Assembly (NCBI RefSeq): GCF_007713685.1
Contig: NZ_VMRJ01000006.1
Span: forward strand, 348,660 to 412,659
Direction: 5' to 3'
DNA from: Hymenobacter setariae
GTDB lineage: Bacteria; Bacteroidota; Bacteroidia; Cytophagales; Hymenobacteraceae
Length of the DNA stretch: 64,000 bases
Shown here: piece after piece, positions 16,291 to 25,875 of the stretch
Layout: each line of letters opens with the position of its first letter
How positions within the stretch are numbered: position 1 is the stretch's first letter
Translations under genes and position numbers: made by a program
The notes under the pieces: model-generated
Databases searched by the model: none
What the model was told of the DNA's origin: nothing
What the model saw: the letters and a program-made list of their open reading frames with translations, nothing else

Positions 16291-18132
16291 ATGCAATATC
16301 TAGAAGGCCGCCGCTATGTGGTGATGGCCATTTTTATAGTGGTGGGGTTGTTGTTTGCGGGGAGGCTGTTTTACCTCCAGGTGCTGGACGATTCTTATAA
16401 AGCTGCTGCCGACCGCAATACCCTGCAGCGACAGGTGCAGATACCCTACCGCGGCCTCATCTACGACCGGCACGACTCGCTACTGGTGCAAAACACGCCT
16501 GTGTACGACTTAGTGGTGGTGCCCCGCGAAGTGCGAGGCCTCGACTCGGCCAAGTTTTGCCGGGTGATGCAGCTTTCCATCGAAGACTTGCGTCTAGGGC
16601 TCCGCTTTGCTAAGAAGTACTCGCGGGTGAAGCCTTCGCCGCTGCTTCAAAACCTGAGCACGCCCGAGCTGGCCGCTATCAATGACCACCTCATCGACTT
16701 CCCAGGCTTTCGGGTGCAGGCGCGCATGGCGCGGGCCTACCGCACCCAAAACCTGGCCCACGCCCTAGGGTACGTAGGGGCCATCACGCCAGCCTTTCTC
16801 GAAAAGCCGAAGTACGCCAAGTACCAGCCTGGCGAAAACGTGGGCATTTCGGGCCTCGAAGCCTACTACGAATCAACCTTAATGGGCCAGCGCGGCGTGC
16901 AATACCGCTTGGTAAACGTGCGTGGCATCGACAAAGGGCCGTTCCGCAATGGACAGTTTGATACGCTCTCGGTGGCGGGGCAGGACTTACACCTCAGCAT
17001 CGACGCCGAGCTGCAAGCCTACGGCGAAACGCTGCTGGCCGGGCGCCGGGGCTCCATCGTGGCCATCGACCCTAAGACGGGCGAGATACTATGCTTTGTG
17101 TCGGCGCCCCACTACGAGCCCCAGATGCTGACCGGCAAGGGCATGGGCAACCGCTACATGGACCTGCTCAAGAACCCAAACCGCCCGCTCTTCGACCGCC
17201 CCCTAATGGCGACCTACCCGCCCGGTTCGGTTTTTAAGATAGTGAATGAGTTGGTAGCCATGCAGCTAGGCGTGGTGGGGCCCAACACGGGCTTTCCGTG
17301 CAACCAGTCGCTTATCCACTGCACTCACCGCCACGAGTACCCGGCCAATCTCAATATTGCCATCAAGAACAGCTGCAACCCGTACTTCTACCAGGTGATG
17401 CGGGCGGCGGTGGTGCGTCACCAGTCGCCCAACGGCTTTGAAGATTCCCGCATAGGGCTCGGCCAGTGGCAAAAAATGGTGAAGTCCTTTGGCCTGGGTG
17501 AAAAGCTGGGCGTGGACATGGGCCAGGAAAAGCGCGGCCTCATTCCCTCGCCCGAGTACTACGACAAGCACCTAGGTTACCACAAGTGGAACTTCAAGAC
17601 GGTGTACTCGCTCAGCATCGGGCAGGGCGAAATCGGTATCACGGGCTTGCAAACGGCCAATGTGATGGCCACCATCGCCAACCGAGGTTGGTATATCGCG
17701 CCGCACTTTGTGCGCAGCATCGGCAAAGAAGGGCAGCCGCTGCCTGAGTACCGCCAGCGCCACTACACGGCCGTCGATACTACGCTGTTTAAATACGTTA
17801 TTCCCGGTATGTGCGAGGTGGTGGATGGGCGCGGCGGCACCGCACCACTGGCCTCGCTGCGGCAGTTTGGAATCTCGGTGGCCGGCAAAACCGGAACGGT
17901 ACAGAACTCGCACGGCTTCGACCACTCGGCCTTCGCTGCCTTTGCCCCAGCCAACGACCCCAAAATTGCTATCGCCGTATTTATCGAAAATGGGGGTTTC
18001 GGGGGCAGCGCCGCCGCCCCAGCCGCCGGCCTGATGATGGAAAAATACCTGCGCGGCAAAGTGGCCAATTACCACCACCGCATGGAGGACTGGATTAAGT
18101 ACGGCAACTTGACCATCAAAGCGCACCACTAG
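16291..18132 (+). CDS. mrdA: Penicillin-binding protein 2 (elongation transpeptidase)
   Basis: PBP2 cross-links peptidoglycan along the cell side wall together with RodA. The 613-residue protein has one N-terminal transmembrane segment (about 10-30), a dimerisation/pedestal domain that starts with Y-R-G-L-I-Y-D-R, and a transpeptidase domain. The three active-site motifs are intact: S313-V-F-K316, S361-C-N363 and K533-T-G535. The ATG at 16291 follows a TAACTTTG -7 element by 18 bases. The genes that usually accompany it are mreC and mreD before and rodA after; mreCD are not here, and rodA is 5.4 kb downstream beyond an inserted susC/susD pair. The neighbour before it is the divergent GT2 gene. 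Confidence 0.95.
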   Translation: MQYLEGRRYVVMAIFIVVGLLFAGRLFYLQVLDDSYKAAADRNTLQRQVQIPYRGLIYDRHDSLLVQNTPVYDLVVVPREVRGLDSAKFCRVMQLSIEDLRLGLRFAKKYSRVKPSPLLQNLSTPELAAINDHLIDFPGFRVQARMARAYRTQNLAHALGYVGAITPAFLEKPKYAKYQPGENVGISGLEAYYESTLMGQRGVQYRLVNVRGIDKGPFRNGQFDTLSVAGQDLHLSIDAELQAYGETLLAGRRGSIVAIDPKTGEILCFVSAPHYEPQMLTGKGMGNRYMDLLKNPNRPLFDRPLMATYPPGSVFKIVNELVAMQLGVVGPNTGFPCNQSLIHCTHRHEYPANLNIAIKNSCNPYFYQVMRAAVVRHQSPNGFEDSRIGLGQWQKMVKSFGLGEKLGVDMGQEKRGLIPSPEYYDKHLGYHKWNFKTVYSLSIGQGEIGITGLQTANVMATIANRGWYIAPHFVRSIGKEGQPLPEYRQRHYTAVDTTLFKYVIPGMCEVVDGRGGTAPLASLRQFGISVAGKTGTVQNSHGFDHSAFAAFAPANDPKIAIAVFIENGGFGGSAAAPAAGLMMEKYLRGKVANYHHRMEDWIKYGNLTIKAHH

Positions 18133-18174
18133 CAAACGGGCACCTAGGCCCGTGTTAAAACAGTGTATAGCCAT

Positions 18175-18220
18175 TAAACAAAGAAAGGGACAGCCAATCG
18201 GCTGTCCCTTTCTTTGTTTA
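18175..18220. terminator. Perfect bidirectional terminator between mrdA and susD
   Basis: A perfect 21-bp stem (18175-18195 and 18200-18220) with loop AATC. The arms end in A/T runs that give U-tracts on both strands. It separates the convergent mrdA and susD genes. Confidence 0.92.
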
Positions 18221-18242
18221 GGTACAAGCAGTAGCCATTACG

Positions 18243-19868
18243 CTACTTTGCTGGGTACCCTTCGTTTTGCTTCAGGTTCGGGTTTGCTGCCAGCTGGCGC
18301 TGCGGCACTGGGTACAGCGCTTTGGTTTTATCGCTGGGCCGGTGGTCCCACCACGAGGCGGTGGTGAAGGTGCCAAAGCGAATCTGGTCGGTGCGGCGCT
18401 TGCCTTCAAAAATGAATTCGCGGCCCCGCTCGGCCAGTAGCTCCGGCAGCGTGAGGGTGGCAGCGGTGTAGGTTTCTTGAGCTACATCGGATGCCTTGAA
18501 GGCCCGGCTGTGCACCTCATTAACCAACCGCAGCGCTTCGGGCACTGCTGTGCCGCCGTTTTTGCGCATCAACGCTTCGGCTTTGTAGAAGTAGATGTCG
18601 GTGAGGCGGTACATAATCCAGTCGTTGCTCCAGTACTTGGCCTCCGACTGCCGGCCGGGGGGGTACTTGTTGAAGCGGGCGCCACTGTTCTCCTCCCCGT
18701 CAATCATGGTCGAGCTGGTCTTGTTTTCGCTAGCCCGCCGAATTTCATTCACAAAAACCAGCGGTTTGCCGCGGTATTCTTCGGTGCCTTCCACCGGCTT
18801 AGTCGGGGCAGTGAGCTGGTACTGGGTGCCAATGAGCATCCAGGTGGACTTGCGCAAGTCGTTGTTTTTAAAGGCATCGTAGGCGGTCGGAATCACGACC
18901 ATGCCGTTGTTGCCGTTGGCATCACCGTCATAAATCAGACGCTGGGCGAAATGGTAGAAGTCGCCGCTCCAGCCGCAACGCGTGGGCGTGGCCTGGTAAT
19001 CGTAGGTGAGCTGGAAGAGCGCCTCCTTCGAGTTGTCGTTGGTGTTGTTGTAGGTAGCGGTCAGGTTCGGGTCTAGCGCCGGCGCCCCGTTGAGGCCACC
19101 GGTGGCACCCGAGCTGATTTTGTCGCAGGCGGCAATGCACTCGTCCCACTTGGCCGTGCCGGTCCATACCTCAGCATTGAGGTAAAGCTCGGCCAGCATG
19201 GCGTAGCCAGCGGCCTTCGTGATGCGCCCAATCAGCGCCTTGCTGAGGTTGGGCAGCAAGTCCACGTTATCCTTCAGCTCTTTTTCCACAAAGGCAAAGA
19301 CCTCGGCCCGTGGCGCGGTGGGGGGGCTTACTGGCTCGCCTACCTTGGTTACGATGGGTACGTTGCCGTACAAGTCCATCAGCTTGAGGTAGTGAAAAGC
19401 TCGGAACACCTTGAGCTCAGCAATGAAGGCCGCCTTCTCTTGGTCCGAAACGCCGGCCCGGGTAAAGTCTACCCGCTCGAAGTCACCTAGGGTGCTGTTG
19501 CAGAAGCCAATGCCGGTGTAAATCAGCCGCCAGGGGTCCCACACAAAGTTTTCGGTGTACACCCAGCTGTGGCCGTGCTGCCGAATCCACTGGGCATCGT
19601 CGTAGCCGTGGCGGCCCTTCTGGGGCCAGGCCAGTTGGTCGGCCGACATCTCATTGAGCCGCCAGTAGCCGGTTTGGCCGGTGGGCGCCATCCAGGCGTT
19701 GGCGTGGGTATAGGGGCGCAGCACACCCGCCAGAATCTCCTGGCGGTTGTTATAAAACTTGGCGGCGTCAATCTGGCTGTAGAGCGTTTCATCCAGCTTG
19801 GTGCAGGAAGTGCCCAGTAGCAGGGTGAGCGCGCCGGTTAGCAAAAAGCTTTTAGATAATCGTTGCAT
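18243..19868 (-). CDS. SusD/RagB-family outer-membrane lipoprotein
   Basis: SusD-like proteins sit on the cell surface and form a lid over the SusC channel, capturing glycans or peptides. This one has 541 residues, a lipoprotein signal ending in L-G-T-S-C22, tetratricopeptide-like helices in the N-terminal half (L-K-V-F-R-A-F-H-Y-L-K-L is the family hallmark) and the C-terminal R-R-T-D-Q-I-R-F-G and F-E-G-K-R region. It is the second gene of the pair, 12 bases after susC. There are no glycoside hydrolase, peptidase or sensor genes next to it, so the substrate cannot be predicted. Confidence 0.93.
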   Translation of the reverse strand: MQRLSKSFLLTGALTLLLGTSCTKLDETLYSQIDAAKFYNNRQEILAGVLRPYTHANAWMAPTGQTGYWRLNEMSADQLAWPQKGRHGYDDAQWIRQHGHSWVYTENFVWDPWRLIYTGIGFCNSTLGDFERVDFTRAGVSDQEKAAFIAELKVFRAFHYLKLMDLYGNVPIVTKVGEPVSPPTAPRAEVFAFVEKELKDNVDLLPNLSKALIGRITKAAGYAMLAELYLNAEVWTGTAKWDECIAACDKISSGATGGLNGAPALDPNLTATYNNTNDNSKEALFQLTYDYQATPTRCGWSGDFYHFAQRLIYDGDANGNNGMVVIPTAYDAFKNNDLRKSTWMLIGTQYQLTAPTKPVEGTEEYRGKPLVFVNEIRRASENKTSSTMIDGEENSGARFNKYPPGRQSEAKYWSNDWIMYRLTDIYFYKAEALMRKNGGTAVPEALRLVNEVHSRAFKASDVAQETYTAATLTLPELLAERGREFIFEGKRRTDQIRFGTFTTASWWDHRPSDKTKALYPVPQRQLAANPNLKQNEGYPAK

Positions 19869-19880
19869 AGGGGTGGGATA

Positions 19881-22800
19881 TTAGAAACCAACGTAAAGAC
19901 CGGCCGTGAAGGAGCGGGTGCGCGGGTAGAAGCCGCGCCCGTCGATGCCGGGGGCTAGGCCCGTGTCGTCCACTTCGGGGTCAAGGCCGCGGTACTTCGT
20001 GAACGTAAGCAGGTTGCGGCCCGTGAGGTAAACGCGCAGATTGCGGATATAGCTCGTGTTAAACTTGAAATTGTACCCTAGGGTCACGTTGTCGAGCTTG
20101 ACAAAGCCGCCGGGCTCGAGGTAGTAGTCCGAGTACTGCAGTACGTCGTTGATTTGGTTGTTGCGCGAAATGGCATCCTGCAACACGTTGTTGGGCAGGT
20201 ACACTTTGTTGCCGAAGAATACCTGCTGCAGGTTTAGGATGTCGTACTTGAACTTGCCCCGGAAGAAGAGCGTCAAATCAAAATTCTTGTACTGGAAGCG
20301 GTTATTCCAAGACATGTAGTACTTGGGCACCCCGTTGCCAATGTATGCATAGTCATCGTTGGGCGCGATTTTGTCGGCCGTCACGGCTTCGCCAGTGGCC
20401 TTGTAAAACAGCCACTTGCCTTCGGGCGTGAAGCCCGCAAAGCGCTTGCCGTAGAAGCTGCCCAGCGGCCCGCCCTCGATGGTGCGAATAGCGTTGCCGA
20501 GTGCCCCAAAGCCGCCGATGTCACCAAAGTTCAGGAACGTAGTTTTATACACGTCGTCCGAGAAAGACACCAGCTTGTTGCTCTGCGTGCTGCCCGTGAA
20601 GTCCATGCCCCAGCTGAAGTCCTTGGTCTTCATAACGGTACCGCTCAGGGTTACCTCTAGGCCTTTGTTCTCGATAACGCCCACGTTGGTGAATACCGTA
20701 GACTGCACAAAGGGTGGCAGCTGGGTGTTGAAGTTACCCAGCAGGTCCGACGTGCGCCGGCGATACACATCAATAGCACCGGTGAGGCGGTTGCCGAAGA
20801 GAGCAAAGTCAACCCCAACGTTTACCTCTTGCTTGCGCTCCCAGCGCAGGTTGGGGTTGGGGTTGTTGTTGGGGCCGTAGGTCTGGCGCCAGATGCCGTC
20901 GTCGTTCAGGTACTGGTTGCCGGTACCTAGGCGCACCACCGACTGGTAGTTCGGAATACCTTGGTTGCCGGTTACGCCGTAGCCAGCGCGCAGCTTCAGG
21001 TCATTCACGAAGGAAACTCCTTTCATGAAGGACTCTTGGCTGATGGCCCAGCCCACCGAAGCGGCCGGGAAGTCACCGTACTTATTATTAGCCCCGAAGC
21101 GCGACGAGCCTTCGTGGCGCAGAATGAACTGCGCGATGTACCTATCTTTAAACGAGTAGTTTACGCGGCCAAAGAAGGCAATGAGCTTATTATCTTCCTT
21201 GTTGCTGCCCAGCGACGCCTTACCTAGCTGCAGGAAGTTACCCGCCCCTAGGTTGTTTTCCTGAAACACGTCGTTCAAGAAGCCGCTGTTGCCCGCCTCA
21301 AACGATTCGAACACGCGGTACTGGTAGCTGTAGCCACCCAGCACCCGGAAGGTGTGGGCCTCGTTAAAGGTCCGGCCATATTCGAGTGTTGACTCGAAAG
21401 TATAGTTGTTTTCTAGGTAATTACGCTTGCGGGCGTAGGCCGTGCCACGCACCGGCGTACCGTTCAGGGTACCAATCTGCGAAAAGCGTGAGCCTGCCTG
21501 CCGGTACTCGTTGTCGTTTTGGGCATCGCGTACCACGGCGCCAAACGCCGTAGCCCGCAGGCCCTTGATGGGCTCGAGCGTAAACCGGATGTCGGCCGAA
21601 GTCGTGTTTTGGTCCCGTTGGTTGCTTTCCTGGGTGAGGCGGCCAATGGGGTTGGTCGTCGAGCCTTCCTCGTAGAACGTGCCGTCGGGGTTGTATACCG
21701 GCTGCGTGGGGTTGCGGCCCAGCGCGTTCTCAAAGTCGCCGCCGTTGCCGCCGAGTAGGTTGGCTTTGTTGAAGTTAGTAGCTAGGTCGAGCTGCGCGCT
21801 CAACATGTCGTGAAAGCCCCGCTGATTGAGACTCAGGCGCCCGCCGTACTGCTTGCGCCAGTTTTGAATCGTAATGGGGTCCGCGTTATTGTAATAGATA
21901 GAAGCCCGGTAGCTGCCCGTAGCGCTGCCTCCCGATAGTGCCAGATTGTGGTACTGGCTCAGGTTGCTCTTATTAATTAGCAGGTCGTAGAAGTCGGTCG
22001 AGGCGCCTAGGTCCTGCATTTGGCCCGACTTAGTATTGGTCGGGTCGGCGCGGTACGCCCGCCATTCGTCGGCCGTCAAGAAGCGGGGCCGCTTGGCCAC
22101 CACTTCGCGCTGGATATAAGTCGAGTAGTCGAAGTGGGCCGGGCCGTTCTTGCCTTTCTTGGTCGTAATCAGAATAACCCCCGCGTTGCCGCGCGTGCCG
22201 TAGATAGCCGCCGCCGAGCCGTCCTTTAGTACGTTAAACGACTCAATATCATCTTGCTGCAGCAAGTCGAGGTTGCCGCCCGGAATACCGTCGATAACGA
22301 TAAGCGGCGACAAATCACCGTTCACCGATACAATACCCCGCAGCTGAATGGCCGGGCTAGAGTTGGGGTTGTTGCCCTGGGTACGCGTCACCGACAGGCC
22401 CGCCACTTTTCCCTGAATCAGGTCTAGTGCGTTGCGCGTGCCGCCTTGGTTGAAGTCTTCCGACTTCACCGTGGCTACGGCAGAGGTCACTTCGGCCCGG
22501 CGCTGCGTGCCGTAGCCTACTACTACCACCTCGTTCAGCGACTTCACGTCCGTCTTCAAGGTCACGTCAACCGTGGTGCGGTTGCCGATAGCTACCTCCT
22601 GCGAGGTAAACCCAACGGCCGAAATCACGAGGGTGCCCGTCGCATCGGGTGCTTCCAGTGAGTAGGCCCCGTCGGCGTCGGCAGCCGCGCCGATAGAGGT
22701 GCCTTTGAGCAAGATGGTGGCACCCGGAATGGGTTTGCCTAGCTCGTCTTGCACGTGCCCACGTACTGTAAGAGCCGCTTTAATCGTTTTAGCAAATAAA

Positions 22801-22970
22801 GCCGATTTAATCGTTTTAGCACTTAAAGCAGGCTTTCGCTTTAATCCGGCTTGCGCCTCACTTCCGGTGGCAGAGCTAACTGTAGTAGAGAGCATGAGTA
22901 GCGCGCTCGGCAGCAACGCAACCCTTGTCGTTCTCCACCAACCAGTTGATTGGTGTAAGTGGTCAGTCAT
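19881..22970 (-). CDS. SusC/RagA-family TonB-dependent outer-membrane transporter
   Basis: This 1029-residue protein forms the beta-barrel channel that works with the SusD lid and TonB energy. After a signal peptide (about 1-36) there is a low-complexity stretch containing a duplicated 9-residue unit, then a carboxypeptidase-like domain (G-K-P-I-P-G-A-T-I-L-L-K-G), the V-V-V-G-Y-G-T-Q motif of the TonB-box region and a plug with P-L-I-V-I-D-G-I-P-G and G-T-R-G-N-A-G-V-I-L-I-T-T-K-K. A 22-strand barrel ending in F follows. It precedes susD and the pair lies between mrdA and rodA in opposite orientation to both. No regulator gene is attached; the 566 bases upstream probably hold its promoter. 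Confidence 0.95.
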   Translation of the reverse strand: MTDHLHQSTGWWRTTRVALLPSALLMLSTTVSSATGSEAQAGLKRKPALSAKTIKSALFAKTIKAALTVRGHVQDELGKPIPGATILLKGTSIGAAADADGAYSLEAPDATGTLVISAVGFTSQEVAIGNRTTVDVTLKTDVKSLNEVVVVGYGTQRRAEVTSAVATVKSEDFNQGGTRNALDLIQGKVAGLSVTRTQGNNPNSSPAIQLRGIVSVNGDLSPLIVIDGIPGGNLDLLQQDDIESFNVLKDGSAAAIYGTRGNAGVILITTKKGKNGPAHFDYSTYIQREVVAKRPRFLTADEWRAYRADPTNTKSGQMQDLGASTDFYDLLINKSNLSQYHNLALSGGSATGSYRASIYYNNADPITIQNWRKQYGGRLSLNQRGFHDMLSAQLDLATNFNKANLLGGNGGDFENALGRNPTQPVYNPDGTFYEEGSTTNPIGRLTQESNQRDQNTTSADIRFTLEPIKGLRATAFGAVVRDAQNDNEYRQAGSRFSQIGTLNGTPVRGTAYARKRNYLENNYTFESTLEYGRTFNEAHTFRVLGGYSYQYRVFESFEAGNSGFLNDVFQENNLGAGNFLQLGKASLGSNKEDNKLIAFFGRVNYSFKDRYIAQFILRHEGSSRFGANNKYGDFPAASVGWAISQESFMKGVSFVNDLKLRAGYGVTGNQGIPNYQSVVRLGTGNQYLNDDGIWRQTYGPNNNPNPNLRWERKQEVNVGVDFALFGNRLTGAIDVYRRRTSDLLGNFNTQLPPFVQSTVFTNVGVIENKGLEVTLSGTVMKTKDFSWGMDFTGSTQSNKLVSFSDDVYKTTFLNFGDIGGFGALGNAIRTIEGGPLGSFYGKRFAGFTPEGKWLFYKATGEAVTADKIAPNDDYAYIGNGVPKYYMSWNNRFQYKNFDLTLFFRGKFKYDILNLQQVFFGNKVYLPNNVLQDAISRNNQINDVLQYSDYYLEPGGFVKLDNVTLGYNFKFNTSYIRNLRVYLTGRNLLTFTKYRGLDPEVDDTGLAPGIDGRGFYPRTRSFTAGLYVGF
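22779..22821. repeat. In-frame 27-bp tandem duplication in the 5' part of susC
   Basis: TTTAATCGTTTTAGCA occurs at 22779-22794 and again at 22806-22821, 27 bases apart. On the coding strand this gives two nearly identical 9-residue units containing A-K-T-I-K, between the signal peptide and the carboxypeptidase-like domain. Because the period is a multiple of three it keeps the frame. Confidence 0.8.
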
Positions 22971-23536
22971 ATATTAAAAAGTTGGGGTGGGAAAAATACT
23001 GCAGTTCTCTTATTGAGCTTTGCAGGCAACTACTTGTTAGTATATCGATTAGGCTAGTGAAAGCCTCTGATTTCAAACGGGCGCGGTGCTATACTTTTCT
23101 GCTTTCTTACTTACTCTATTAAGAAGTAGTAACTTTTTCTGAACTGCCAAACTTCTATTGACCAAACAGGTAATAATAGCTATGTATCTTGATAAATAGA
23201 ATGATACTCTATTAATGTGCTGGAGCTTACACTAGTTTAAGCTAAGTGTAGGGCCGAAATGTACTACTAATTATTCATAGAATGTACACCTAACACCTAA
23301 CTCAAGTGAAACTATTTATGCGTTTCTAACGTGAGGGCAGAAATAGCTGGACAGTAATTGGTTCGAGCTGGTCGCAAGTAGTGCTCAAATGCTTGCGGCG
23401 AGCCTCTTTAAAGCCTGTAGACCCGCTGTGCCCGCGCCTGGCTTGGTGCAGCGCTAGCTACTGCTATTGGCCGCTAACCTTAGGCGCAGCCTAGGACTTC
23501 AAACTTGGCGGCCCGACCTTTGCGGAAAATTTTCGC
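22971..23536. other. 566-bp intergenic region between divergent susC and rodA
   Basis: The left 350 bases are AT-rich, unlike the surrounding coding DNA, and should contain the susC promoter; I could not assign a convincing -33/-7 pair. On the right side, GACCTTTG at 23515-23522 is one mismatch from the -7 consensus and lies 14 bases before the rodA ATG. Short open frames are present but show no coding character. I see no RNA gene or repeat. Confidence 0.5.
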
Positions 23537-24847
23537 ATGTATCCAACCGTCGCTATCCGTTCGTCGCGCAGCATCGACTGGCTCACGGTACTCCTGTACT
23601 TGGCGCTAGTGGGCCTAGGGTGGGTGGCCGTATACGCGGCGTCCTACGCACCGCCCGCCCCCGATGCACCCGCCGTGCACGCACTACGCGACCTCAGCTT
23701 CTCGGAGCTGATGGCTTTCAACTGGTTTAAGCAGCTGCTCTGGATGGGCACTGCCGTGGTGCTCATTGTAGTGCTGCTGGTGGTCGATTATAAGGCATAC
23801 GATACCCTGGCTTATGTTCTCTACGGCGGTATGATACTGCTGCTAGTGCTCACCATCTTCATTGCCAGGCCCATTGCGGGGTCGCGCTCGTGGCTCGAGT
23901 TGGGGCCGGTGCGCTTGCAGCCGGCCGAGTTTGCTAAGTTTACCACTGCGCTAGCGGCCTCGCGCTTCATGGCCGGCATCAACCTACGGCAGCAAAACTG
24001 GCGTGACCAAGCCGTATTGGCCGGCCTCACGCTGCTGCCAGTGGCGCTTATTCTGGCTTCCAACGAGACGGGGCAGGCGCTCGTGTTTGCGGCCTTGCTG
24101 CTGGCGTTTTTCCGCGAGGGTATGTCGCCGCTTATCCTGCTGCTGCTGGCGGCGGGGGGCGTTATTCTGCTGCTGGCGCTGCTGGTGCCCAAGCTGTGGC
24201 TGGTCATTGCCTTTACGGTGCTGCTGCTGGCCGCTTTCGGGCTCAACTCGCGCTTGTGGCGCCACCACTTGCCTTTAAGCCTGAGCGTGTGGGCAGCGGT
24301 TATCGGCATGGTATTCGGGGTCGATTTTTTCTTCAACCACGTATTGCAGCCCCACCAGCGCCAGCGCATCGAGATGCTCATCGACCCCGGCAAAGACCCC
24401 CTAGGGAAGGGCTGGAACGTGACCCAAAGTAAAATTGCTCTCGGCTCGGGCGGCTGGCTGGGTAAGGGCTTTTTGAAGGGTACGCAAACCAAGTTCGACT
24501 TCGTGCCCGAGCAGAGTACCGACTTTATTTTCTGCACAGTAGGGGAGGAGTGGGGCTGGGTAGGCTGCTTGGTTGTGATAGGGCTATACCTCACGCTGCT
24601 CTGGCGCATTCTGCTGGTGGCCGAGCGCCAAAAATCGGTGTTTGGGCGTACCTATGGCTACTGCGTAGCTAGCATTCTATTTGTGCACTTCACCGTGAAC
24701 CTAGGGATGACCATGGGCCTGATGCCGGTGGTGGGCATTCCGCTGCCGTTTTTCAGCTATGGCGGCTCGTCGCTGTGGTCGTTCACCATTCTGCTCTTTA
24801 CGCTGCTGGCCCTCGATGCCCACCGCAAGCAGGACTTGCTGCGCTGA
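23537..24847 (+). CDS. rodA: RodA, SEDS peptidoglycan glycosyltransferase
   Basis: RodA polymerises glycan strands for side-wall growth and pairs with PBP2. The 436-residue protein has about ten transmembrane segments and the SEDS-family landmarks: G-S-R-S-W-L-E-L-G-P-V-R-L-Q-P-A-E-F-A-K in the first half, the E-Q-S-T-D-F-I-F loop, and G-I-P-L-P-F-F-S-Y-G-G-S-S near the C-terminus. I prefer RodA to FtsW because it is on the same strand as mrdA with only a foreign-looking pair in between, and no division genes are near. The start ATG at 23537 follows a GACCTTTG element. It shares its region with nothing downstream in an obvious operon. Confidence 0.92.
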   Translation: MYPTVAIRSSRSIDWLTVLLYLALVGLGWVAVYAASYAPPAPDAPAVHALRDLSFSELMAFNWFKQLLWMGTAVVLIVVLLVVDYKAYDTLAYVLYGGMILLLVLTIFIARPIAGSRSWLELGPVRLQPAEFAKFTTALAASRFMAGINLRQQNWRDQAVLAGLTLLPVALILASNETGQALVFAALLLAFFREGMSPLILLLLAAGGVILLLALLVPKLWLVIAFTVLLLAAFGLNSRLWRHHLPLSLSVWAAVIGMVFGVDFFFNHVLQPHQRQRIEMLIDPGKDPLGKGWNVTQSKIALGSGGWLGKGFLKGTQTKFDFVPEQSTDFIFCTVGEEWGWVGCLVVIGLYLTLLWRILLVAERQKSVFGRTYGYCVASILFVHFTVNLGMTMGLMPVVGIPLPFFSYGGSSLWSFTILLFTLLALDAHRKQDLLR

Positions 24848-25053
24848 GAATGTGCAGTGCGAATAAGACTACAGGAGCAAGGACCGCCACTTGCTCACCT
24901 AGTTACCTGGCCTAGTCCCCAGCCTTATTTCCCTAAATAGTTGTCATCCGTCGAAGCAAAAGCCGGCTCCGTCGACTAGCTACTCAGAAGGAGAAGCGTG
25001 CAAATCACCTTTGTAATAGGTATCGCACTACATCTTCTCACCTTCTACTTAGC

Positions 25054-25779
25054 ATGGAAAGAAAGCATTTTCTCAAGAGCCTCCTCATGGGGGCAGCATC
25101 GGCCCCGGTATTGCTCGCTGCCTGTGGCAAAGACGAGGTGACGCCGAGCACGATCACCACAACCACTACCGGTACGGGCACCACTACTACCGGCTCGAGC
25201 AGCTGCACCGTGGCGCCCACCGAAACCGAGGGGCCGTTTCCGACGCACACGCCTTCCTCTTACGTGCGTAGCGATATCACCGATGGCCGCACGGGCTATA
25301 AGCTGACTGTTAAAATCACGATAAACAGCAGCCCCAACAGCTGCGCAGCCCTAGCTGGGGCATTGGTTGACATTTGGCATTGCGACGCCCAAGGCAATTA
25401 CTCGGAGTATGGCGGCACTGGTATGCAGAGCACTAACTATACAAGCGTACACTTCTTGCGCGGCCGCCAAACTACCGACGCGGCGGGCCTGGTCACGTTC
25501 ACCAGCATCTTCCCGGGCTGGTACTCGGGCCGCGCCACTCACATCCACGTGCACGTGTACAACGCCAGCGGCACGTCGCTGAAAGTGACCCAGATAGCCT
25601 TTCCTGAAGGCACGGGCACGGCCCTAGCCGCCGTCAATGGCTACGCCAAGGGCCTGAGCGGCTACACGTATAATAAATCGGACAACGTATTCAGCGACGA
25701 CACAGCGGGCGCGGAGATTGCCACCGTAACGGGCAACACCACCGATGGCTTCGTGCTCACGATGGCTATTGCCGTGTAA
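25054..25779 (+). CDS. Intradiol-dioxygenase-like lipoprotein
   Basis: This 241-residue protein resembles the catalytic core of intradiol ring-cleavage dioxygenases (protocatechuate/catechol 1,2-type): E-T-E-G-P-F at the start of the domain, D-I-W-H-C-D-A-Q-G-N-Y-S with a candidate iron-ligand Tyr, F-P-G-W-Y with the second Tyr, and T-H-I-H-V-H with the His ligands. It begins with an R-K-H-F-L-K-S-type signal that is similar to a Tat signal but has Arg-Lys instead of Arg-Arg, ends in the lipobox L-A-A-C24, and continues in a Thr-rich linker. It is therefore probably exported and membrane-anchored. The substrate is unknown, and no other aromatic-degradation genes are nearby. The gene stands alone between rodA and an unknown pair. 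Confidence 0.85.
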   Translation: MERKHFLKSLLMGAASAPVLLAACGKDEVTPSTITTTTTGTGTTTTGSSSCTVAPTETEGPFPTHTPSSYVRSDITDGRTGYKLTVKITINSSPNSCAALAGALVDIWHCDAQGNYSEYGGTGMQSTNYTSVHFLRGRQTTDAAGLVTFTSIFPGWYSGRATHIHVHVYNASGTSLKVTQIAFPEGTGTALAAVNGYAKGLSGYTYNKSDNVFSDDTAGAEIATVTGNTTDGFVLTMAIAV

Positions 25780-25875
25780 AAAATGGGTTATGGAAGTAAG
25801 AGGTAATAAGCTGTGAGTAATCTTCAGTCTGTCAGCTCTTAACAATCCATTGCTGCTTCCTACTAGCTAAAAACG

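Noticed and set aside
23537..24847. FtsW instead of RodA
   Set aside because: No division genes are near, and mrdA lies on the same strand. The sequence alone cannot fully exclude FtsW.
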